From IMG/VR virus record IMGVR_UViG_3300009104_000100, positions 1 through 27,269 of that record: a DNA stretch of 27,269 nt; one strand, written 5' to 3'. This document shows, piece by piece, positions 4,818 through 11,362 of this stretch. How positions within the stretch are numbered: position 1 is the first letter of the stretch; the number at the start of each line of letters is the position of its first letter. A program made the position numbers and the translations under genes. A model generated the notes under the pieces. It was given only the letters and a program-made list of their open reading frames with translations. It was not told where the DNA came from and did not search any database. The stretch comes from a virus.

Positions 4818-5449
4818 TACCCAAAAGGAAAAAAAGCACATTTTGCAAAAAAAATATTTTGGCCTTTTTTGGATTTATTTAGGAATTGGAATATTTCCCG
4901 GGGAAAATACAAAACAGGAAATGGGCCTTTTAAATGAATATATGAAAATCAGGAAATGCTATAAAATAGATACAGGGATGCACATTGTCTCTTTCTGGAA
5001 TTGAGTTTAAACCTTAAAAACCTTTTTCCGGGCTCAAATATCCCGGGCTCGATTAATCGGGAAATATGCGCTCTTATAGGCCAGAATTCCCTGATTCAAT
5101 CGAGAATCCGGGGTTACATAATTGGATATTATGTAACGAACCTTATAAGATAAGGGCTTGAAAGCTTTTATGGGCTCGAGCCCGGGGAAATAAATTTGTA
5201 GTTTAAACTCATATCTGAAAATCTCTTTTCATTTCCTTATTTTTTCAATTCCGGACCCCCCACCCCCCAAGTTTGCGGCCCCGCCGAAGCTTTGGCTTCG
5301 TGCTACAGGTATTTTTTCCAAATTTTATTAGGTTTACCCCGGTGTAAAAGAGATACCCCCCTTGTTTTAAAAGGGCTACCCAAATTTTTTTCAAAAAATT
5401 ATTTCAATTTATGATATTTTTAAATAAATAATATTATGGTATATAATAT
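4818..5449. other. Intergenic control region between divergent blocks
   Basis: No convincing gene. Contents in order: AT-rich DNA to about 5000; TTGAGTTTAAAC (5001-5012), an orphan copy of the cassette end; direct repeats CCGGGCTC at 5028-5035 and 5043-5050; the structured element 5042-5186; a second orphan GTTTAAAC (5201-5208); C6-A-C6 (5256-5268); a hairpin CGAAGC/GCTTCG with loop TTTG (5285-5300); CCCCTTGTTTTAA (5358-5370), identical to the RBS core of copies 1 and 2 but with no gene after it; an AT hairpin AATTTTTT/AAAAAATT (5383-5400); and TATAAT (5442-5447) just before the terminase start. Being upstream of the terminase genes, it is a natural place for the packaging site, but that is inference. 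Confidence 0.6.
5042..5186. other. Nested palindromic element (structured RNA or DNA site)
   Basis: An outer 11-bp inverted repeat CCCGGGCTCGA (5042-5052) / TCGAGCCCGGG (5176-5186) encloses an inner one, CTTATAGG (5073-5080) / CC-T-TATAAG (5141-5149, one bulged base). This in turn encloses two hairpins: GATTC/GAATC (5093-5097, 5104-5108) and a perfect 10-bp GTTACATAAT/ATTATGTAAC (5113-5122, 5128-5137, loop TGGAT). The arrangement fits a multi-branched RNA. The arms are also themselves palindromic (GGGCTCGAGCCC, CGATTAATCG), as protein-binding DNA sites are. No known RNA family is recognised. Confidence 0.6.
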
Positions 5450-5947
5450 ATGAATATGGATGATCAAAAATTACCTACCAATTTAGTTCCCGCCTCCGAA
5501 GTCACAGCTTCCAACCCCTTAAAGAGAGGACGGGGAAGGCCGAAGGGTACGGTCATAAAATACGAGTACAAGGAAGAAGATAAGGAAAGGGTCATGTTGA
5601 TGACTGCCACTGGGGTTCCACACACCATTCAGGCAAAGATTATTGGGTGTGGGGTGAATACTCTCCGTAAATTTTTTATGGAAGAGTTGGACACTGGAAA
5701 AACGAAAGCTAACGCTGAAGTTTCAAAAGCTTTGTTCCAAAAAGCAATGGAAGGCAATGTTACTGCACAAATATTTTGGTTGAAGTCCCAAGCGGGTTGG
5801 GTGGACACGCAACGACTGGAAGTTAAAGGTGTGACAACAGGCAAGATGAATGAAACTGAATTGAAACAGAGATTAGCCCATCTTGCTACTGCCGCAAAAA
5901 TGGGAACTACTATATTGGATAAGCCTTCAATAGATGTGACCAACTGA
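5450..5947 (+). CDS. Terminase small subunit
   Basis: First gene of the rightward block, 165 codons, 14 bp before the large terminase. The N-terminus holds an AT-hook-like KRGRGRPKG (residues 25-33). A helix-turn-helix-like segment follows (TGVPHTIQAKIIGCGVNTLRKFF), then a helical part with IFWLKSQAGWVDTQ, a pattern typical of small terminases. Its expected role is to recognise the packaging site and load the large subunit. No Shine-Dalgarno is visible before the first ATG, and a second ATG lies two codons later, so the exact start is uncertain. A TATAAT hexamer sits directly before the start. Confidence 0.8.
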   Translation: MNMDDQKLPTNLVPASEVTASNPLKRGRGRPKGTVIKYEYKEEDKERVMLMTATGVPHTIQAKIIGCGVNTLRKFFMEELDTGKTKANAEVSKALFQKAMEGNVTAQIFWLKSQAGWVDTQRLEVKGVTTGKMNETELKQRLAHLATAAKMGTTILDKPSIDVTN

Positions 5948-5961
5948 AAGTTTGAAAGCCT

Positions 5962-7551
5962 ATGAAGCCAAGCTTGGCTGAATTGGTTGCGAAGTATGAC
6001 TCGCTTCCAAAGGAACAGAAAGAAGAAATTGACAAGTTGTTGGTTGAAGATGTTAAGGAAAATCCTTGGCGGCCTTTGATTGACATCGAGAACCCTGAAG
6101 TTGCTACACCACAACAAATGGCCTATGAAAGTAGAGCCGACATAATGTTGTTCGGTGGAGCGGCGGGTGGCGGTAAGAGCGCATTGCTGATCGGGTTGGC
6201 ATTAACCCGGCATCAACGTTCAATAATTTATCGGCGGGAGTCCAAGCAGTTGGGACCGATTGCCGAGGAAATTATAAGGATTAGGAAGACCCGGGAAGGA
6301 TACAACGGGCAAGAGAAGAGATTTAATCTGGGTGGGGATAAAAGTATTCGCCTTGGTGGTATGCAGTACGATGAAGATAAACAGGCTTACCAAGGTGATC
6401 CCCGGGATTTGATTTGTTTTGATGAATTGACTCAGTTTTTGGAAAGTCAGTTCAGGTACGTTATTACATGGAATCGTTCCGCTGATCCGGATCAGCGGTG
6501 CAGGGTAGTGGCGGCAACCAACCCGCCTACGACAGCGGAAGGTCAATGGGTGGTTAAGTATTGGGCTCCGTGGTTGGATAAGGAACATCCTCGTCCGGCA
6601 TTGCCGGGAGAGTTGCGGTGGTTTGTATCAGATGAAGAGGGTAACGACATCGAGGTTGATGGACCGGACCCGGTTAAAGTTAAAGGAAAAGAAGTAATTC
6701 CCAAAAGCCGTACATTCATACCATCGAGTGTAGAAGACAATCCCTTCCTGATGGTAAGCGGCTATAAGGCAACACTTCAGGCATTGCCGGAACCTCTTCG
6801 TTCCCAGATGTTGTTGGGTGATTTCTCGGCGGGGATGGAAGATGATCCGTGGCAAGTTATACCAACCATGTGGGTGGAAGAAGCCATGGAACGCTGGCTG
6901 GAAGAAAGACCTAATGGTTCAAAGATGGATGCGTTGGGTGTTGATCCGGCAAGGGGTGGTAAGGATAAGACCATACTTACACCGAGGTATGGGAACTGGA
7001 TAGGAAGACCGATTGTTAAGAAGGGTGAAACAACGATTGACGGGCCTATTATTGCGGCATTGTGTACGAGTACAGTGAAGGATGGGGCTCCGATATTTAT
7101 AGATGTGATAGGTGGAGCGGGTACTTCACCCTATGATCACTTGAAGACAAACGGTTTGAACGCAATTGCCGTGGATGGAAGAAAGCAGAGTCATGGCAGG
7201 GATGCCAGTGGATCACTTGGGTTTTTTAACAAGCGGTCCGAGATGTGGTGGAAGATGAGGGAAGCATTAGATCCGGCTTACGGTTCGGGTTTAATGTTGC
7301 CGCCGGACAGGGAATTGAAAGCGGATCTTTGCGCTCCCCGTTGGAAGTTGACTAATGCGGGTATTCAGGTGGAAGGAAAAAGCAGTCACACTAAGGACGG
7401 GTTTGGGGATTTAAAGAAAAGACTGGGCCGTAGTCCTGATAAGGGCGATAGTTGTGTTTACGCTCTACTGGAGGGGAGAAAGCAGAGTGGAGTTAAATTC
7501 TCCGCTCCTCCCAAATCTAATAATAAGTACAACCCACACAAATGGCGATGA
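5962..7551 (+). CDS. Terminase large subunit (packaging ATPase/nuclease)
   Basis: 529 codons. Walker A GGAAGGGKS at residues 65-73 and Walker B LICFDE at 150-155 form the ATPase motor. TNPPTTAEGQWVVKYWAPW is a segment typical of the BPP-1-like large terminases. The C-terminal nuclease has candidate metal ligands at Asp328 (GVDPARGG), Asp381 (FIDVIGG) and Asp496 (KGDSCVYA). It pumps DNA through the portal and cuts concatemers. The length is normal for the family and no motif is missing. The C-terminus ends YNPHKWR, and its last codons contain the start of the next gene. Confidence 0.95.
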   Translation: MKPSLAELVAKYDSLPKEQKEEIDKLLVEDVKENPWRPLIDIENPEVATPQQMAYESRADIMLFGGAAGGGKSALLIGLALTRHQRSIIYRRESKQLGPIAEEIIRIRKTREGYNGQEKRFNLGGDKSIRLGGMQYDEDKQAYQGDPRDLICFDELTQFLESQFRYVITWNRSADPDQRCRVVAATNPPTTAEGQWVVKYWAPWLDKEHPRPALPGELRWFVSDEEGNDIEVDGPDPVKVKGKEVIPKSRTFIPSSVEDNPFLMVSGYKATLQALPEPLRSQMLLGDFSAGMEDDPWQVIPTMWVEEAMERWLEERPNGSKMDALGVDPARGGKDKTILTPRYGNWIGRPIVKKGETTIDGPIIAALCTSTVKDGAPIFIDVIGGAGTSPYDHLKTNGLNAIAVDGRKQSHGRDASGSLGFFNKRSEMWWKMREALDPAYGSGLMLPPDRELKADLCAPRWKLTNAGIQVEGKSSHTKDGFGDLKKRLGRSPDKGDSCVYALLEGRKQSGVKFSAPPKSNNKYNPHKWR

Positions 7552-7733
7552 AAAAAGACAGGGTTGAATTGACAGAAGAGGATAAGCTGAACGGATGGAC
7601 AGAGGATACCTTGAGGACTTACTTCAAGGGCAGGGAAGAAGCCCAGATGCGGTTTATCTTTGACAGGAACAGGAAGTTGAAGAAACCGATGTCACAGAAC
7701 CATAGATACAATCCTCATAAATGGCACGGATAA
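7542..7733 (+). CDS. Hypothetical protein, 63 aa, with duplicated junction
   Basis: It overlaps the end of the large terminase by 10 nt and the start of the acetyltransferase by 13 nt. The product is charged (DRVELTEEDKLNGWTEDTLR) and helical, and ends HRYNPHKWHG. The last part repeats the terminase C-terminus (YNPHKWR). In both places the following gene starts inside the Lys-Trp codons AAATGG, so the ATG at 7542 corresponds exactly to the ATG at 7721. This supports 7542 as start, though the ATG at 7548 is possible. No clear Shine-Dalgarno; translation is probably coupled to the terminase. Function unknown. Confidence 0.7.
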   Translation: MAMKKDRVELTEEDKLNGWTEDTLRTYFKGREEAQMRFIFDRNRKLKKPMSQNHRYNPHKWHG

Positions 7734-8191
7734 AAAAAGTAAATATAAGGAAAGCGGTAGCGGAAGACTTGAACGAGTTGCTTTATTTCGCTGATCGGAG
7801 TAATGATGAGAGTAGTTACAATGTTAAGTTTTGTGCCAAGGCATCGAGGGCATTTTTTAAAACTCATTTGGATCACCCGGTAGCGGATATTATCGTTGCC
7901 GAGTATGAGGGGTCTATTGTTGGTGGAACCATGCTGGCTTACAGTCTGGAATTCCATGAAAAGCCTTTCTGTTATGTGAACAAGTTCTGGGTTTCACCAA
8001 TGGCCCGGGGCTCTGATGCCGGAAGAAGATTATTACAAGCCGTGTTGATATGGGCTAAGAGTTACAATTGTTCCCATGTCTTTACGACAGCGACAGCGGG
8101 GCTGGATGAAAAGAACCAGCAACTATTTATTAACTTGATGAAAAAGGGCGGGATGAAAGAAGACGGTCCTGTTTTATACGTTTCAATTTAA
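7721..8191 (+). CDS. GNAT-family N-acetyltransferase
   Basis: 156 codons, the usual size of a single GNAT domain. It starts with the typical first strand and helix (VNIRKAVAEDLNELLYFADR) and has the middle strands (DIIVAEYEGSIVGGTML, then CYVNKFWVSPMARG). The acetyl-CoA-binding loop is RGSDAGRRLL (residues 96-105), and YVSI closes the fold. It should transfer an acetyl group from acetyl-CoA to an amine; the substrate is unknown. A GNAT gene between terminase and portal is unusual for a virion module and might modify a structural protein or a host target. Its start lies inside the previous gene. Confidence 0.85.
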   Translation: MARIKKVNIRKAVAEDLNELLYFADRSNDESSYNVKFCAKASRAFFKTHLDHPVADIIVAEYEGSIVGGTMLAYSLEFHEKPFCYVNKFWVSPMARGSDAGRRLLQAVLIWAKSYNCSHVFTTATAGLDEKNQQLFINLMKKGGMKEDGPVLYVSI

Positions 8192-8203
8192 GGGAGAAAT
8201 TAA

Positions 8204-8461
8204 ATGGGTAAATTTTTTTCAAAACCAAAACCACCACCAATGCCAGTGATTATAGCCCCACCTCCACCTGTGAAGAAAGCCGTGGAGCCTAAAGTTGTGG
8301 AAGCTAAGAAAGAAGTTAGGCAAGAACTATCTCAAGAACCATCTATAAAGAAAAAGAAAAGAGCAAAGACCAAATTGACAGGTCCAAAGGGTGTTACTCG
8401 ACAGGCTAATGTGTTAAGACCTACTCTCGGTGGTGGAGCCGGGGAAAATACACTGGGATAA
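8204..8461 (+). CDS. Proline/lysine-rich small protein upstream of portal, 85 aa
   Basis: AAGGGAG lies 9 nt before the ATG. The N-terminus MGKFFSKPKPPPMPVIIAPP is proline-rich, the middle is a charged helix (VEAKKEVRQELSQ) and a lysine block. The C-terminus KLTGPKGVTRQANVLRPTLG ends glycine-rich. From memory, short proteins with a Pro-rich head and a LTGPxG ... LGG tail occur just before the portal gene in BPP-1-like and marine podoviruses, where they are annotated as hypothetical. The low-complexity makeup suggests a flexible virion or assembly component. Confidence 0.75.
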   Translation: MGKFFSKPKPPPMPVIIAPPPPVKKAVEPKVVEAKKEVRQELSQEPSIKKKKRAKTKLTGPKGVTRQANVLRPTLGGGAGENTLG

Positions 8462-8474
8462 GGAGATCTAGGGA

Positions 8475-10142
8475 ATGGCTGAATTAAGTAGAGTAGAAAA
8501 ACACATAAGAAGAAAGTCTCTATTAAGAAATCGGAGAGGCCAGTTTGAACAACTTTGGGACGATTTGTCCCGGGTGTTGTTGACCCGCCGTCAGGGTTTT
8601 GTAACCAATACCGAGGATGGGGATAGCCGGACGGATGACATCTTTGATGGAACCGGAATTCAAGCGGCAAGAAGTCTAGCCAATACGGTGGGATCAATGA
8701 TCAGACCGGAGGGGCAAATCTTCGCCCGTATCCGTGCGGAGGATCATAACCTTGAGCGGGATGATGAAAACGCTTTCTGGTTAGCTGATACCACGGAACG
8801 ATTTAACCGGGCTTTGAAAAATCCAAAAGCAAGATTCAGGCAAGCGACTGGTGAGTGTGACATGGATCTGGTTGTTTTTGGAACCGGGATTCTTTATTCC
8901 GGATTATCTAATTCAAAAACTAATTTGATTTTCCAGAGTGTTCATCTTAAAGATGCTGTTGTGATGTATGACGATGAAGGAAACCCGGCGGCATTGTATA
9001 GAAGCCGAAGGTTGATGGTGTGGCAGTTGGTGGAGATGTTTGGCAAGGGGAAATTGAGTAAGAGGGTTCAAGAGCTTATCGAGATGGGTAAGATGGATGA
9101 TAAGATCGAGGTGTTACAGGTCATTGCCAAGCGGGAAGGTGGAGTGTTTGAAGAACCTTTGCTTGCTAAGAATATGCCTTTTGAGCATCTATGGATTGAA
9201 GTAGCAACCAAGCACCTGATCTCTGAAGACGGGTTCATGGAACTTCCGGTTGTGGCTCCGAGATGGGATACAAGTTCCGGGGAAGATTATGGTAGATCAC
9301 CCGGGATGATCAGTCTTCCTGATGTGAATACATTGCAAGCCATGGGTGAAACCATACTGGTTGCCGGACAGCGGGTAGCTGATCCTCCAATGATGGCTCC
9401 GAATGATGGGGTGATGTCAGAGGTCAATACTTTCCCCGGGGGTTTGAGTTATTACGATGTTGAGACTGCTTCCCAGATGGGTGGGAATCCTTTCTTCCCA
9501 TTGATCAGTGGAGCCAATCTCCCTGTTACCCGGGAGATGCAGATGGACACCCGGAACCAAGTGTTGAACGCTTTCTTTAAGAATATCCTGAACCTTCCGA
9601 TGAATGGTCCACAGATGACAGCAACGGAGATTATCCAAAGAAAGGATGAGTTCATCAGGGAAGTGGGTCCGGTGTTTGGAAGATTTGAATCTGATTATAA
9701 CCGCCCGATAGCAGAGAGAACTTTTAATTTATTGTTACGGGCCGGGGCTTTCTTGCCTGTGCCGGAAGGCTTGGCTGGAACACGGATCAACTTCGAGTTC
9801 GAGATGCCAGTTACCAAGATCCGGAAACAGATTGAAGCCGCCGCTGCTAAACAATGGGCTATGGAGATGCTGGAGTTGAGTAATGTTAAACCGGAAGCGG
9901 CTGATCTGGTTAACATTGATGAGCTTGGAAGGTTCGCCCATGATGCCGCTGGTATTCCGCATGAAATCCTGAATGGAAGGCAAGCGGTTGAGGCATTAAG
10001 AGAGCAACGTGCCGCCGCCATGCAACAGCAACAACAAGCGGAGATGTTACAGCAAGGGGCCGGAGTTGCAGAGCAGTTAGCGGGAGCCGCCAATAAGGTG
10101 AGTTCCGCTGGTGGGAACTCACCTCAAGCGGCTGAAGGTTAA
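8475..10142 (+). CDS. Portal protein (head-tail connector)
   Basis: 555 codons, close to T7 gp8 (about 536), with AAGGAG nine bases before the ATG. The start (VEKHIRRKSLLRNRRGQFEQ) and the segment RQGFVTNTEDGDSRTDDIFD followed by TGIQAARSLANTVGSMIRP are typical of the T7-type head-to-tail connector family. VVFGTGILY and NLPMNGPQMTATEIIQRKDE are further family segments. The C-terminus is Ala/Gln-rich, as in the barrel region. A dodecamer is expected at one capsid vertex, acting with the terminase and later the tail tube. Its TAA stop shares the TTAA with the stop of the convergent gene at 10139. Confidence 0.93.
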   Translation: MAELSRVEKHIRRKSLLRNRRGQFEQLWDDLSRVLLTRRQGFVTNTEDGDSRTDDIFDGTGIQAARSLANTVGSMIRPEGQIFARIRAEDHNLERDDENAFWLADTTERFNRALKNPKARFRQATGECDMDLVVFGTGILYSGLSNSKTNLIFQSVHLKDAVVMYDDEGNPAALYRSRRLMVWQLVEMFGKGKLSKRVQELIEMGKMDDKIEVLQVIAKREGGVFEEPLLAKNMPFEHLWIEVATKHLISEDGFMELPVVAPRWDTSSGEDYGRSPGMISLPDVNTLQAMGETILVAGQRVADPPMMAPNDGVMSEVNTFPGGLSYYDVETASQMGGNPFFPLISGANLPVTREMQMDTRNQVLNAFFKNILNLPMNGPQMTATEIIQRKDEFIREVGPVFGRFESDYNRPIAERTFNLLLRAGAFLPVPEGLAGTRINFEFEMPVTKIRKQIEAAAAKQWAMEMLELSNVKPEAADLVNIDELGRFAHDAAGIPHEILNGRQAVEALREQRAAAMQQQQQAEMLQQGAGVAEQLAGAANKVSSAGGNSPQAAEG

Positions 10143-10354
10143 TCTTTGATGGAGCAGTAATCACCACTATCAGTGGATAACCATTTCATTCCGGCGAACT
10201 GTACTAACTTGGAGTGGTGAGTATATTCATCACGGTTTAAACGCCGTACAAAGGCTCCCTTCTTACCGCACTTCGGGCAGATGGTGATCTTCCCGTGGTT
10301 GGTAATTTTGTTCTTTCTCATTTTTGTGTAGTCGATTTTAATTGTTTTGTGCAT
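10139..10354 (-). CDS. Small zinc-finger-like protein, 71 aa
   Basis: A leftward gene inside the rightward late block. The ATG at 10354 is preceded by AAATAAGGGGAAACAAA, a close relative of the RBS core in the 1-4744 block; an internal ATG at residue 12 is possible. The product has CPKCGKKGAF (Cys26, Cys29), half of a zinc ribbon, then HH and one late cysteine, so metal binding is plausible but incomplete. It ends tail-to-tail with the portal gene. Function unknown. Confidence 0.7.
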   Translation of the reverse strand: MHKTIKIDYTKMRKNKITNHGKITICPKCGKKGAFVRRLNRDEYTHHSKLVQFAGMKWLSTDSGDYCSIKD

Positions 10355-10371
10355 TTTGTTTCCCCTTATTT
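10355..10371 (-). repeat. Cassette RBS relative, copy 13
   Basis: AAATAAGGGGAAACAAA before the ATG at 10354. It matches the RBS half of the cassettes except AAATAAGGGG for AAACAAGGGG, and lacks the GTTTAAAC half. The copy at 10653-10672 has the same change. Confidence 0.65.
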
Positions 10372-10388
10372 ATGAAAGGTGATTAATT

Positions 10389-10416
10389 TCGGAGCGGCCT
10401 TGTTAGACCGCTCCGA
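10389..10416 (-). terminator. Hairpin between the two inserted leftward genes
   Basis: TCGGAGCGG (10389-10397) and CCGCTCCGA (10408-10416) form a perfect 9-bp GC-rich stem with a 10-nt loop, 11 nt past the stop of the 10428-10652 gene. No T-run follows on either strand, so it may attenuate, protect or process the transcript. Confidence 0.45.
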
Positions 10417-10427
10417 TAAGAAAATGG

Positions 10428-10652
10428 TTACTCGTAAAAGTATGAGTTTTGTTGAAACATATCCTTTATGACTTTAACTTTACTTACTTTCTCACCATAG
10501 TCTTTGTAGGCTACAAGTTCCCGCCTACCGGGAGAGCGAGTGACTCTATACTTTCTGACCATTGTTCCATTAATATGTAACTCATACATTGGGTTGTCTA
10601 AGCCACTTAGCCGCTTATTCCATTTTCTAATGAACTCAATTGGTGGTTTCAT
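10428..10652 (-). CDS. Hypothetical protein, 74 aa, basic
   Basis: A leftward gene within the late block. The ATG is preceded by AAATAAGGGGAAACATT, the same RBS variant as the next gene. The product is strongly basic (RKWNKRLSG, then RKYRVTRSPGRRELVAYKDYG) with an aromatic tail (QQNSYFYE). It could bind nucleic acid, but no family is recognised. With 10139-10354 it forms a two-gene leftward unit placed between the portal and the Bbp19-like genes, probably a late-arriving insertion. A TATAAT on the minus strand at 10700-10705 may be its promoter. Confidence 0.68.
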   Translation of the reverse strand: MKPPIEFIRKWNKRLSGLDNPMYELHINGTMVRKYRVTRSPGRRELVAYKDYGEKVSKVKVIKDMFQQNSYFYE

Positions 10653-10672
10653 AATGTTTCCCCTTATTTAAA
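10653..10672 (-). repeat. Cassette RBS relative, copy 14
   Basis: Leftward reading gives AAATAAGGGGAAACATT before the ATG at 10652, matching copy 13 with its C-to-T change. No GTTTAAAC. Confidence 0.6.
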
Positions 10673-10943
10673 ATGAATAAATTTTTAACTTACATGACTA
10701 TTATACAAAATGGCTTTTTGAGAATGATCGTTTCGCCCAGTATTGAAGCGGGTTTCCGGCCTTTCACGTTCTCAAATGCAGATAAAAAAAGTTCTTGACA
10801 ACGGTGGGACGGGAGCAAAAGGGTGTTGAAGTTAGGAAAAGTATTTAACTCAGGCTTTGAGATGTACGAAAAAAAAATTTAAAAAAGTTTTAAACTGATT
10901 TTTAATCTTATTGAGAATGACCATTAACTTTTAGGAGAATAAT
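10673..10943. promoter_or_regulatory. Intergenic region with promoter-like and repeat motifs
   Basis: No gene seen. It holds a leftward TATAAT (10700-10705) with no good −35, and a rightward TTGACA (10795-10800) with no matching −10. The motif TTGAGAATGA occurs at 10718-10727 and 10911-10920, with the inverse TTCTCAA at 10769-10775. These three could be operator sites controlling both directions. There is also a poly-A run around 10869. Confidence 0.35.
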
Positions 10944-11027
10944 ATGCCAAAAGGAAAACCGTATGGCGGTGGAAGACCTCCAAGAAAACCCGTGAAAAAA
11001 CCCAGTAAGCCAAAGCCCTATAAGTAA
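10944..11027 (+). CDS. Very small basic Lys/Pro/Gly peptide, 27 aa
   Basis: TTAGGAG lies 7 nt before the ATG, and the TAA overlaps the next ATG as TAATG. The product begins MPKGKPYGGGRPPRKPVKKP and ends SKPKPYK: about one third basic residues, the rest Pro and Gly, with no acidic residue. It cannot form a globular fold. It may bind DNA or another virion protein, as small basic head-module peptides can. It is judged real from the excellent RBS and coupling to the Bbp19-like gene. Confidence 0.7.
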   Translation: MPKGKPYGGGRPPRKPVKKPSKPKPYK

Positions 11028-11362
11028 TGGCTACTAGAAAACCGAAGGTTGACCCTGATACTTTATTTAATGAAATGTTGACTAGCTTTCTTTCCAAGAG
11101 AGTTGTTGATCCCAACCAGAAGTATCAGGATTTCAGGCAAGTGTTTTTTGGATCGGAAGCAGGGCAAAGGGTATTTAATGAAATATTGTCTTGGGGTCAT
11201 TTCTTTGAGAACAAGGTATTCACGGATAAGAATGGAAAGGTAGATTCTTACAGGGAAGGTTTTTCAAAAGGGGAGAGGAATATATGTATCAAATTGATTT
11301 CGGCAACGCATTTTGAACCGAAATCACAACCCCAGAAAACCAACAAGAAAGGTGATTTATGA
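11027..11362 (+). CDS. Bbp19-like phage protein
   Basis: 111 codons. The central part (FRQVFFGSEAGQRVFNEILS, then SYREGFSKGERNICIKLISA) fits the Bbp19-like domain of phages: an F-x-x-V/F-F-x-x-x-x-G-x-x-V/F helix, then a Y-R-E-G ... helix. In BPP-1 and many podoviruses this gene lies between portal and scaffold, as here, but its function is not established. The start overlaps the stop of the 27-aa gene and the stop overlaps the scaffold start (ATGA). Confidence 0.8.
   Translation: MATRKPKVDPDTLFNEMLTSFLSKRVVDPNQKYQDFRQVFFGSEAGQRVFNEILSWGHFFENKVFTDKNGKVDSYREGFSKGERNICIKLISATHFEPKSQPQKTNKKGDL

Noticed and set aside
4795-5004. A rightward 69-codon open frame in the intergenic region
   Set aside because: It has no ribosome-binding site, runs across the leftward promoter boxes, and its AT-rich composition gives a random-looking protein.
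5042-5186. A tRNA or tmRNA
   Set aside because: No cloverleaf of normal arm lengths, no T-loop consensus in the correct position and no CCA-type end.
5256-5268. C6-A-C6 as a G-quadruplex on the minus strand
   Set aside because: Only two long G-runs are adjacent; a third and fourth run would need distant, weak tracts. It is noted in the region description only.
10795-10823. TTGACA as a rightward promoter for the scaffold/capsid genes
   Set aside because: No acceptable −10 box lies 16-18 nt downstream.
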